64,000 bases of DNA from Dreissena polymorpha. Its lineage: Eukaryota > Mollusca > Bivalvia > Myida > Dreissenidae. Positions 35,181-46,280 of this stretch are shown in pieces (position 1 is the stretch's first letter; the number at the start of each line of letters is the position of its first letter). Made by a program: the position numbers and the translations under genes. The DNA lies in contig NC_068356.1 in assembly GCF_020536995.1 (NCBI RefSeq), forward strand, positions 22,239,809 through 22,303,808, given 5' to 3'. The notes beneath the pieces were generated by a model that worked only from the letters and a program-made list of their open reading frames with translations, was not told the origin of the DNA and did no database searches.

Positions 35181-36279
35181 AACGGCTTTATGATATTTTC
35201 AAGAAACATTAGAGCAAAAAAAAGCATGCAATATTATTATGAAATACATTAGTAACTGTGTAGTAAATAAATGTTATAAGAATAAATAAGGGTAGTATTT
35301 TTGTTATCTGACACATACAGAAAACCTACTCATATTCGCCAGATGTATACATTCCGAACAACGACTTTATTAATGCACATAACGTGTCGCCTATATTTGT
35401 TAAATACTAGAATGAGTTAAAATGGGAGTGCTAGGATAAACAAATTAAAACAATCAATTAATAAATAAATTTAAAAAAGTCGTTTGGTCGAGTTTGATGA
35501 ACATGATTATTATCAGACAAAAAATAATGTTATAGGCGTTTCACTTGTTCATGTATATAGCCATACTTACAAGAGCACACTGTCACACTATGAAAGAATT
35601 GCTAAACAGAATAGTCAAAATGTTATCAATATTATAAAGCTGCGTTTATGGTAATCCACAATAGCACATACGTAAGTCAATTATATTGCAAACATTAGCT
35701 AAAAACTGCTTTCGAAACCGAGATCAGTTTTGCATTGTCATGTGTCTTGAAGTGAGATTAAAAAAATCATGAATTAATAATGCAGCTATTTCGACCGGGA
35801 CTCGATCGCTTTGTCCGAACTTTTCGTGGCCGGGACTTCCATGCCTTCTTTGTTGCAAATGCGACACACATGCAGTATTATTTAAACGTAGCATTTAACT
35901 ACAAATAGTTTATTTTTTTGTTATTATGAAAATATTGTTTTAATACTCCAATTCTAATCGAAAATATAGCTGTATAGGCTTGTTGTGAAGACATTTTTAG
36001 ATATGTTCGAAAGAGAGACCAATTTCTGGAAACATTCTGTTATGCTTTTACTCATCCCTTACTTTAAAGCACAACATATTTTGGATCGCCCCTCGCCCCT
36101 AATTAAAAATCACAATTTGTTGCTTATCTCTTCTTCTAGAACCTCCCTCAACCCTTATTTCAAATCACTGTCAGCCCCAGATTTCCCCAGAATTAATTTC
36201 CACACGCAGCAACAACACAGGCACTGCCCTGTCGCTTAAGTCTCGCCACTACCGCATGCTTCATTACCAAGGATGATGC
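35181..36279. other. 3' flank of two-transmembrane gene C
   Basis: AT-rich with no ORF of note. It contains the possible poly(A) signal listed separately. Confidence 0.4.
35909..35914 (-). terminator. possible poly(A) signal of gene C
   Basis: AATAAA on the minus strand, about 370 bases after the stop codon. Confidence 0.35.
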
Positions 36280-37506
36280 TCATCTGTCCAGGCTGGTCCG
36301 ACTTGCGCTCACTGGTTCCACTTGAGTAAAGTGTTCCGGCTCTCCAACCTGCGGAGATATGCGACCGGAAGTCATCACCCCGCGCGTTTCAGTTTGAGAC
36401 GTTACAAAAATACCACTACTGTCTTCTGACTGCACCCCTTCCGAATGGGGTGATTGAGCAGCACGGTAAGAGTCCGTCCCGCCCGCGGAATGGTCATTGT
36501 CGGTGTTAAACCGCTGCCCTTGTGTGGAACCAGAATTTTCTTGAGTAAATCTTCTAAGATTGTCACTTGTTAATGAACACTGATCCGGATTTCTCCCTTC
36601 GTTAAGGGACGTTTCGTCGAAATTGTCCAAAGAAGCGCTGTCCCTTGAACTGAGTTCCACCTGGCGCTGATATTCAGCCCGGAGTGAATCCGGCATCACT
36701 TGAATTTCGCGTCTGGATTTGTCGAATTCCGGGTACCTATAATTACTCGCTTCGCTGGTATGGGACGTGCTAGCGCTGTCGGCGCTGGGCGGGCGGTCAT
36801 AATCCTCGCTGACAATTTGGGGGATTTTCTGACGATCTTCTGACGTCATTTCACTGCTGAACGAGCCGCTGCGATACGTGCCTTCCTCGTAGTCATCAAC
36901 AATGGCCCCGTCGACGGTTTTTCTCGACACCGCGTCCTCTTTTATTTGATCTAGACGGTTTTTATGTCGATGAATGTTCTTTCGCGGGCGCCTTGATCTG
37001 GGATGTCCTCGATGTTTCACCTCCGCTGAGTATATGTCGTTATTGTTAGCAGTGGTGCCTCTGGATGCACCAGCGCTGGAGCTGTTACGCTGCGCACCGA
37101 CGCTCGAGGCACTCACTTTGGCACTGATGCTGCTAACAGAGCGCCGGTCACTTCGGTCATTTTTCCGTGAATTGTCCACTCTGTCTGGTGTATTATTGCG
37201 TGTGGATGAAAGCCGAGCTAAGTCATCGGGTATGATGGACGGTTTACTTTTAAAGCACAAGTACATGATACTGGTGATCACGCTGATTGTGACGGCAAGC
37301 GTCCCGCATACGGTGAGGATGATACCGACGGTGCGCTTCCCCTCCTCCGAGTCCAGATCAGGGGGTAGTAACTCGATGTCGAGCAGCCCGTAGTTGAGCA
37401 TGAGCGTGATGCCGGTCGCAGTCATGATCACACCGCCCATGAACATGAACACCCCCACCACACACATGCAGCAGTGGAAGGCCGGCCCCTTCATTTTGCA
37501 GGGCAT
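36280..37506 (-). CDS. two-transmembrane protein C with long disordered tail
   Basis: Open exon of 408 aa from an ATG that directly follows a splice-acceptor-like TGTGTGTTTTCAG, so an upstream exon exists and may be non-coding or add a few residues. The N-terminus is MPCKMKGPAFHCCMC. TM1 is at about 13-36 (VGVFMFMGGVIMTATG) and the loop is acidic (PPDLDSEEGKR). TM2 is at about 59-85. The rest, over 300 residues, is polar and low-complexity, with a basic patch RSRRPRKNIHRHKNR near 170-185 and many Ser, Asp and Glu. GC content is clearly higher than the surroundings, as expected for a real exon. CKM near the start, GGVIMT in TM1 and the VGIILT-type TM2 start match proteins A and B. I do not recognise a named family. 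A membrane protein with a long cytoplasmic tail able to bind partners is inference. Confidence 0.75.
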   Translation of the reverse strand: MPCKMKGPAFHCCMCVVGVFMFMGGVIMTATGITLMLNYGLLDIELLPPDLDSEEGKRTVGIILTVCGTLAVTISVITSIMYLCFKSKPSIIPDDLARLSSTRNNTPDRVDNSRKNDRSDRRSVSSISAKVSASSVGAQRNSSSAGASRGTTANNNDIYSAEVKHRGHPRSRRPRKNIHRHKNRLDQIKEDAVSRKTVDGAIVDDYEEGTYRSGSFSSEMTSEDRQKIPQIVSEDYDRPPSADSASTSHTSEASNYRYPEFDKSRREIQVMPDSLRAEYQRQVELSSRDSASLDNFDETSLNEGRNPDQCSLTSDNLRRFTQENSGSTQGQRFNTDNDHSAGGTDSYRAAQSPHSEGVQSEDSSGIFVTSQTETRGVMTSGRISPQVGEPEHFTQVEPVSASRTSLDR

Positions 37507-38133
37507 CTGAAAACACACAACGGTTGAACACAATGTGATAATTTGATGGTCAATTTATAATTGTATCGAAAGCCTAAGAGATACATTCAACTTGTTGTCA
37601 TGGGATAACCAGTGTCTGTGGAAAGATATTTTCGTTTGGAATCTCACCTGTAATCTCCCTGTTGCAAGACACAACATCCAATAAACCTATGATGCCATTT
37701 TGTTTTTTTTCTAAACTATTCCAATGATAAGCATGCAAACATATTGTGAGCTGAAGTAAAAGTATCACGAGTGATGAAAAGTGTGACTGTGTGGATGCGC
37801 AGGCTGGTCTGGAGCCGCGCTGGACTGGTTCGGCATTAGACACATTTTCGCATGACGCGACAGAAATACAATAATATAAACAAAAAGATATATATTTACT
37901 GATGCACGCAATTACCTTTTTTTAAGCTTAATTTATTAATATAAATGTTGTTGTTTCTGTTGTTGTTTACCATAATGTAATTTTTGGATCCCGTTTTTAA
38001 ATGATAGACATTTAACTTTTTCTACAACAATAATGTGAATAATGTCAATATTTAAAAAAATATATGAACAATTTCCTTACATATCTTAGATAAAATTATA
38101 AATGTTCCGTTACGCTTAAGAGTATGTATTGAA
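37507..38133. other. 5' side of gene C
   Basis: AT-rich sequence upstream of the coding exon, probably intron. Short minus-strand ORFs here begin at non-ATG codons and look unreal. Confidence 0.4.
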
Positions 38134-38913
38134 ACAAGAGCTGTCAGAGGACAGCGCGCTCGACTATTCGAGTGCTTGACAGTATAACGTAAGCCATCAT
38201 GGAGGGGGGGGGGGTGTATAATGTGGGTGTACGATCATTTAATAGATGATCTTTCAAAAATAAGAAAACAAAAATTGTTGTGTTTTTTTTTTTTTTGGGG
38301 GGGGGGGGAGGAGGGTATAATGTGTGTGTGTGAGCATTTACTAGATGATCTTTCAAAAATAAGAAAAAAAAATATTTTTTTTTTTTGGGGGGGGGGTAGG
38401 GGGTTCTGGGCGCGTGGGGGATGGTTTGGGTGGAGTGCATTGTGGTATGTAAGGTAAGTGTTGTTTTGTCAAACTTTAACATAGATTTATCAATAATATG
38501 CATATTCTAAGTATAAAAGGGGCCATAATTTTGTCAAAATGCTTGATTCAGTTTGCTCTTGTTTATAGGTAAAGGTCATGTTGGTAAACAAATATGCAAA
38601 ATATGAAAGCAATATGTCAAGGGACACAAGAAATATTTGGGGTAGTACGCAAACTTTAACATAGATTTATCAATAATATGCATATTCTAAGTATAAAAGG
38701 GGCCATAATTCTGTCAAAATGCTTGATACAGTTGTCTGCTCTTGTTTATAGGTTGGAGTCATGATGGTAAACAAGTATGCAAAATATGAAAGCAGTATGT
38801 CAAAGGACATTGAAAATATTTGGGGTAGTACGCAAACTTAGATAAAATTATAAATGTTCATTTGCACGCAAACGGACACGGCAACGCCGACGCCGGGGTG
38901 AGTATGATAGCTC

Positions 38914-38991
<78 letters not shown>

Positions 38992-39014
38992 TATATAATA
39001 GTCGAGCTAAAAAT
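38134..39014. mobile_element. composite pearl/Helentron-like element, short copy
   Basis: It has the same head (GAGCTGTCAGAGGACAGCGC) and same end (AGTCGAGCTAAAAAT) as the copy at 33250. Its tandem cores are shorter: two G/T-rich units and about two units holding AAAAGGGGCCATAAT. Near its end it carries an expanded (TA)n run at 38917-38989 where the other copy has only a few TA steps. Confidence 0.75.
38917..38989. repeat. (TA)n microsatellite inside the composite element
   Basis: About 36 TA dinucleotides replace the short TATATATA of the sister copy. Confidence 0.95.
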
Positions 39015-40330
39015 GAAATACTTTTAACTTTTTCACATGTCCTCGAACAATATCAGAACAAGCTACATGTAGTGTGTCGTACTTACATCTCAGTAAAACA
39101 GATACTATCCCATTAATTACTGATTGATAACTATCACAAACGACTGGTGTAGATGTGGTATATATGTCCACATTATACAAATTATCAATGTCATCAAAGT
39201 AAACCACTTCTAACATGAATGCGATAAATCCATAAATATAACAAGTAAATTAGCATTACAAAACACCGACGATATTACGTCACGTCTTTTAAACTTCTAT
39301 TAAATGACCAACGCCGAAGGTCAGTGGTTAAGTTAAACGTATCGATTTTCAATATACAATTACTGAAACTTTCACAATACTTCAAACATTGACGGAACAT
39401 TAGATTGACTAGGACTTGTCAGGTCATGATTTCACAAGAGAAATTGTAAAATTAATCCCTATATTGGTTCTTATAGTTGAAATAAATCGCGCCGTCTGAT
39501 CAGGAGCTACCCTGTGAGACCACAAAACGTTGAGTGACTTAATAACGCACAGATTTGCAGCTTTCATAAGCGCAGGCTAGTCGGGAGCTACAATGCCGCA
39601 TATGACATACCTACCATTTTCGTATGACACAGCTTGTGTATACGTTTAATATCCGCTGTGCCTTGTTATCAGGATAGTGCATTCATAACACAAATAATCA
39701 ACGAAATTGCATGGCACACTTTCAATCTTATATTAGTATTACATTTGTACATTGTTAACTATTTTCGCATAATGTGACACATTAACACGTGAATGAGTAA
39801 CAAGATAATGGTTAAATAACACATTTTTAGTTCAAGTTATGTGTTTTCACTGTATGTATTAATAAAATGTGCATCATCCAGGGATTAAGCAACACTAAAA
39901 TGTTTCTTTCCTTTGAAATAAAACTAATTATGTTGCTGTCTTCAACAGTTTTGGCATGTATTTTCACTTAACTAATTTTAATTTAATATTGTTTTCTCTT
40001 TTTCGATAATGGTATAAGTTATAAATAAAGGGATTACCGGGTAATAGAAGTTGTCATTGTTATTTGGATGAAGGTCAGATATTTATAATCGCCTGAGAAA
40101 ACTATATAATCTTGCCTATTGTCTGCAAACAAAGCAATACCCAAGTGGAATGAATAATATAAATCGCCAATTCTTTACTTCACCAATAACAAACTGTTTA
40201 TCAATCAGTTTCAGATTTGGCAGCAAATTCCAATCTTATCAACACGGGCCCGAGGCAAGGCCTTTGACATACACAATCGCGAACAGACTTGAATAAACAG
40301 AATATACTAATATGTTAATGCGAGCATGGA
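39015..40330. other. gene-free stretch
   Basis: AT-rich DNA with no recognisable gene or repeat family. Confidence 0.4.
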
Positions 40331-40656
40331 GCTCGATTGGTCATTGTCGGCTCGGGTACTACTTACATGTACCGCGGGTACACTTAAGTATACTTACATG
40401 TACCCCGGGTACGGTAAATATACTAAGATGTACCCGGGAATTTTAACGCTTAATCGGTCGTTGTCGACTTTTTTTTTTAATTAATTATGTTCATATGTAT
40501 GTCCATTGTCTGTTAAATTGCCTCTTTATTATCGAGACTCTTACTAAAAAAATATGTTTATGCAGATATTTGTTAACTGAAGTTTGATTCGTAATTACGG
40601 TAATGGATAGCGGGGTACATGTAAGTAGCACCCGTGCTGACAATGACCAATCGAGC
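40331..40656. mobile_element. long-TIR MITE-like element, shortened copy
   Basis: The terminal inverted repeat starts GCTCGATTGGTCATTGTCGG. Inside the left arm are repeated TACATGTACCC and CCCGGGTAC words. The right arm is shortened to about 45 bases. A fuller copy with a target duplication is at 61253-61690. Confidence 0.75.
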
Positions 40657-41967
40657 GATAATGGAGACTTGAAAATATTTAATATGTCGCGAGTCATTAC
40701 GTATATTTGAATTTAGTTTTAACTAATATGCAAGCTTGTTTATGCAATCAACTGCGAACATTCGGTATCACGTGTATTAAAGACCGCCAAGCAAAAACAA
40801 TTCTTACAATTTGAATTAGGGATTAACAGTAGTTACCGCTCTGTTTAGGAGCAATACATAATCGCTACATTGAAAACAATAGCAAGTTGTAGGCGTTATT
40901 TTTCAGCCTATTGAATATGCTTTGTTTAATGTTGAGTTTCCAGAAGCATCGACATTTAAGACGAAATAGGTTTATGCAAAAGTATTAAATAAACAGTTTA
41001 AGGATTGAATAATTTCATGTCATTCAATATCGCAAGATTACAGTGCGACTCGCATGGGAAACGGCGTTTTATCTTGAGGGCTATCGCTAGAATGTGAAAA
41101 TAACTGCGAGCGTCAGCTTATTTTATGTTCTTGAGACACTGATTTTGCACATGTCTCTTTAAACAAATTTACCATCAAAAGAAACATGCGTTTCTCCTTC
41201 CGTAAAGTGCAAAAAAATAATGCTTAATTAAAACCATGTATTAAATTAAGTTTCATACTTGACTTAGTTTCACATTCTCGTACTTATACAAACAAAGAAG
41301 GTCTGTTTGATATTGTTTATTTGGCCATGGCGCATTAACAGTGCCTTTTCTGCACCAACACCGAACTGCTCACGATAAATTAGTTAACGCGCACAATTAA
41401 ACAAATAAGCCTAGTTACGTCATTTCAATGAATATATCCAATCTTGTATAACACCCCAACCAAAACACGTCATTAACCAAACTTGCTTACGTGCAAAAGA
41501 AGAGTTTCGAGGTAAGAATTGGCTTAATTCAATCGATAAGTCGTTTGGGGAAAAAATCGTACAGTCGGCACTTAATCTTCTGTAATTTCAGAGTCCCCGG
41601 TGGCAAGTATTAAAACCTGCAATCTTTTTTCAAGTACAAAGGTTTCAACCTTTCGGGACAAACTCTCACCCTGTTGTCTGATAAGCTTTTGTGCAGAACG
41701 GATATTAACTGACAGCATTGTTGAACAAGAGATAACTGTATTTGTAAAGAACTATGAGTACCATTGAGGGGTAATGCACATGTACATGTTACAAGTACAT
41801 GCATAATGCATTGCAGAGTGACTGTGAACAAAGTTCAATTTGAAGTAACTCAATGTTATAGTCGTGCACATAACTAGGCATGTTATGTTTCAAAATCCGA
41901 GTACAATTTACGAAATAAAGTACTTGTATAGATACTCATATAAATGATATTAAGGAAAACAACAGCA
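40657..41967. other. gene-free stretch
   Basis: AT-rich, nothing recognised. Confidence 0.4.
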
Positions 41968-42855
41968 CCGCATAACGGGTGCCACGCTCGGCTGCGAAAG
42001 CTTGTCACATTTTTTTTTAAAGGTCACAGTTACCCTGACCTTTGGCCTAGTGACCCAAAATGGGTGTGGCGTGTAGAACTCATCAAGGTGCATCTACATA
42101 TGAAGTTTCAAAGTTGTAGGTGGAAGCACTTTGATTTTAGAGGCAATGTTAAGGTTTTTGTTAAAGTTTTATATTAGAGACCACAGTGACCTTGACCTTT
42201 AACCTAGTGACCCAAAAATGGGTGTGGCATGTAGAACTCATCAAGGTGCAACTACATAAGAATTTTCAAAGTTGTAGGTGGAAGCACTTTGATTTTAGAG
42301 CCTACGTTAAAGTTTGATATTAGAGGTCACAGTGACCTTGACCTTTGACCTAGTGACTCAAAAATGGGTGTGGCGTGTAGAACTCACCAAGGTGCATCTA
42401 CATATGAAGTTTCAAAGTTGTAGGTGGAAGCACTTTGATTTTAGAGGTAATGTAAAGGTTTTTGTTTAAGTTTTATATTAGAGGTCACGGTGACCTTGAC
42501 CTTTTACCTAGTGACCCAAAAATAGGTGTGGCATGTAGAACTCATCAAGGTGCAACTACATATGAAGTTTCAAAGTTGTAGGTGGAAGCACTTTGATTTT
42601 AGAGCCTATGTTAAAGTTTGATATTAGAGGTCACATTGACCTTGACCTTTGACCTAGTGACCCAAAAATGGGTGTGGCGTTTAGAACTCATCAAGGTGCA
42701 TCTATATATGAAGTTTCAGAGTTGTAGATGGAAGCACTTTGATTTTAGAGCCAATGTAAAGGTTTAAACACGACGCCTACGGCGATCGTCGGACGGCGGA
42801 CGAGCTGGCTATGACAATAACTCGGGTTTTCTCCGAATACAGCCTCGCTAAAAAT
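41968..42855. mobile_element. composite pearl/Helentron-like element with alternating 158/145-bp core
   Basis: The head has GCCACGCTCGGCTGCG. Five tandem units follow, in which lengths of about 158 and 145 bases alternate. Each carries TGACCTTGACCTTTGACC (or a variant) and GTAGAACTCATCAAGGTGCA. The tail is GC-rich (ACGGCGATCGTCGGACGGCG) and ends GCCTCGCTAAAAAT, close to the end of the elements at 33250 and 38134. It has no coding capacity. Confidence 0.65.
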
Positions 42856-45800
42856 ATAGTGGCGTCTTACGCCGGCCATGGTCGTTCATATTATCTGCAT
42901 ATGTTTCAACGTGTACTTCATGAAAAAAGTCATCAACGCTACGTTTAAATTACAGAATCGACATACATAACATTCTTATTCTTCAATGTGGGGGTGGTGT
43001 TATGGGCCAATGATTCAAAAAGAACACAAAGCAATTATAATCATGCAAAGCGACAGACCGGAATATATTCGGGTGTTTAGTTACTGTTAATCAGGTCGTG
43101 AATCAAGTGTTTTAACAGACAAATCCATAGTGGTATGAAGACTTTACAAAAGGTTCTTGTGAGCGGCATTCCATGACACCGATAAACTGTTATGTGAAAA
43201 GTTATTTAAAAATAATGTTTTGCGCCAGAGTTGTTTTAAAGCTGTATAAAATCATCGGTCGAATGAAGCAGGCCAGCACGTAGTCGCCCATTGTTACGTC
43301 ATATCGTAAGGAACGATGCTAATTATTATTTACTACCTGTAGGTCTATATCTTATTCATCAAGAGCCTCGTACGCTGCATCACAATATAATTTTGCGATA
43401 TATAACTATACGGTAGACGATAGTGTTATATATTTTAGGGCGTGCTAAGTTTCAATAATGCCGTTTTGGTTTCAGGTTATGCACATAAACTATCGCTATT
43501 TTAATGACTCATGATATAGATCTACCAAAGTGACTTCGAACAGAAAGCATGACATAGCACAATATGGTATAAATAACAGTACAATATGTCTTTGCACGAA
43601 ACAAAATAAAGCGTTAAGCTCATTATTTCTTCGAGTATCGGTCACATTTACTGCGTCATTCCGTTCGCTATATGTGGAGTAATACGGACAGAATGTTGTG
43701 TTTGATGTGCCCTGGTCATTGCAAAGCTGTGTACAATGTAATATCATGTACATTCAGAAAATTAAATTTTCAAAACTAATTACTGTCCCTGGTATTAACA
43801 ACACTTTCAAGATAGTAAAGTGTGAATATATGAATGTGATCATTCATAAACATTGGTGAATTGCAATTGATACGCGTCATGCAAAATTGGGTATTACGGT
43901 ATGTCGTATGCGGCAAGCGTAGAAGCTACACGCCAGCCTGCGATTTCGCGCCGTATGGTCATAAAGTGACCGCCTTATAAATATTAAAAGGAAAAGGGGT
44001 ATTAAACGGCGAAAATGTCCTGTCTTGACATGTACGTCGCTATCTAGATTACCATGTGATTCACCTCTCTAAGCTACGTACCAGTGAATTATTTATTAAT
44101 AATTATTGATCGAGATTACCACGTGGTACAGCAGCCAGTAGCCCGGGTTGGTAGTTTCAGGCACTGATGTGCATCGCAAAATTCAATATATTGATATAAA
44201 TCCCCAGCTAGCAGCCGGGTATCCCATGTTGACTTCATGGACGATTTGAAACGTGACTCGGTTGTTATAGAAAATAACACGTTCCCCGTTTGTGCGATAT
44301 GGATTTTTAACAAAAGGAGCGTTCCTTCTTACGTACTATCGAGAGTGCGTGTGTCGGGGAACAACTGATAGCGAATGTGCTTACGTATACTAGTTTGTCG
44401 TGCAATGCAGCGTTTCCTTATTCGTCTTCTTATTACAACATGCAATCTTTTCTAATCAAATGCACACACGTTTATGAGAGATAACACTATATGACTAAAT
44501 TTAAAATAAACTGAGTCATCCAAGGATTTGGAAAAAGGGATACATAGTTTTCTTATCATACACATTACCCAGGAATAATTGAATTATTAAAATAAAGTGG
44601 AAACATTTTATAAACGGGAGACAAAATAAAATAGCGATGACTTAAGGACAAAGATTTCTATAACCCATGTACCGATAGGATACTTTCACGCCCAGTCCGT
44701 CTGTATTCGTCTCACAGGTCAACATTTTCACAACTTTATATTTTCCTGTATACATTAGCTCGGACATTGTATATAAGGAGAAACCCACGCTTTACGATGT
44801 ACAAGTAGATTGAAGCGCATTTACGTTTAAAATTCTATTTTACAAGCGAAATGTTTAGACTTAAATGTACATTTACAGCCATGTATATTATTTGGAAACA
44901 GTTCAATACACACAGTTCAATTATGATTATGATATGCATTAGCAAACGGTCCAAACCATTACTTACTATTTTATGTGAAAATATTACAGATTAGTAAAAC
45001 AAAACATCATTCTTAAATAATATTCAACGATATATCGTTTGTCAAAACTTTTCTCATGATAACTGGCAACAGCCCATCATATTTGATGTTGGCGAGTGTC
45101 CTTCCGCTATTGTTCTTTGTTTTCAGACTCAATATTACCCTCTTCCTGTTCTACCCCAAAAGATACTGACTACTGACACTTTATATACTAGTATTATACC
45201 TTTGATTATACCTTTTAATGTACATGTACGTTTGATCATATCATATACAAACGTTGTACCATTCGCCGCTGGTTGGTACTTGCTTTAACTGGTTACACGT
45301 GCTCAAATCTTGCACGTATTATCACTATGCATATCTATGGAGCAGAATTCATATAACTTTAAGCAATTCGTTTCTTATACATTAATCCATGAATGCAATT
45401 CATATGTCATGTTCAAATTATCTTCATCATAAATACTGTTTAAACCAAGCGGTACATAAACCCCCACGTACAACTATTACTTTTATGTTGTGGCTCTTCA
45501 AGTCCAGCGCCTACCAACGTAAGTTAATGATGACAAAACTGACACGCGTTCTGCGAAAAGGGATCATATGCCAAATGTGACATTCGCGCAGCCTTGTAGG
45601 GAGCTACCTTCTCCGCTAATAAGGCAACGGAATCTTGCGTGACTTTTTAGCGGACGCGGTACTTCCTGACAAGACCACGCACACATGGCGTAAAACCCCA
45701 TTTCGCATGACGCGGGGCATGTTTGGTGGAATGAGTTATTAAAAACAACAATTGAAAAATAAAACAAGTTTAGTCAGTACAGCTTATTACTATTTAAAGC

Positions 45801-46057
45801 CTTAAGTCACTTTCAATTCGTATCATTTATGTGACATTAAGTGCTCTCCTCCACACGATAGCGCCTTTATACCACGTCATGTTGGCATAAATCAGCTTCT
45901 GTTCAAAGATTGCTGAACTATCACCACTAACAAACGAAACAACTGATTTGTGCCGTAACTAAATAATACGTTATACAAATATATTCAGATGCCACGACTA
46001 CTTATTTTAGCTTGAGGATTTACGCTGAATGTTAACTGTCGTTAATGCCGAACTTAA
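42856..46057. other. gene-free stretch
   Basis: About 3.2 kb of AT-rich DNA. Short ORFs show no domain and no convincing splice sites. No repeat family recognised. Confidence 0.4.
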
Positions 46058-46280
46058 CCCATTTATGCCCAGTGGACTCTCTCGTCCTTCTAAATTGGAT
46101 CAATTTATTTCCAAAATAAGGGGCTGTCTCGTATATTTATTTCTATATATAGAATATTTCTTACAGAAAATCCTTTAAGCAAACAGCGTAGACCCTGATG
46201 AGACGCCGCATCATGCGGCGTCTCATCTGGGTCGACGCTGTTTGCCAAGGCCTTTTTTTAGACGCTAGGCATAAATGGGT
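46058..46280. mobile_element. TTAA-flanked MITE-like element
   Basis: The ends CCCATTTATGCC and GGCATAAATGGG are inverted and sit next to TTAA on both sides, with one extra T on the right. Inside lies a 69-base hairpin at about 46177-46245 (ATGAGACGCCGCAT/ATGCGGCGTCTCAT). TTAA targets with CCC..GGG termini are known for piggyBac elements, so a piggyBac-driven MITE is a fair guess. Confidence 0.7.

Noticed and set aside
37598-37843. Upstream coding exon for gene C
   Set aside because: The ORF starts at GTG, has no donor matching the acceptor at 37507, and has low-quality composition.
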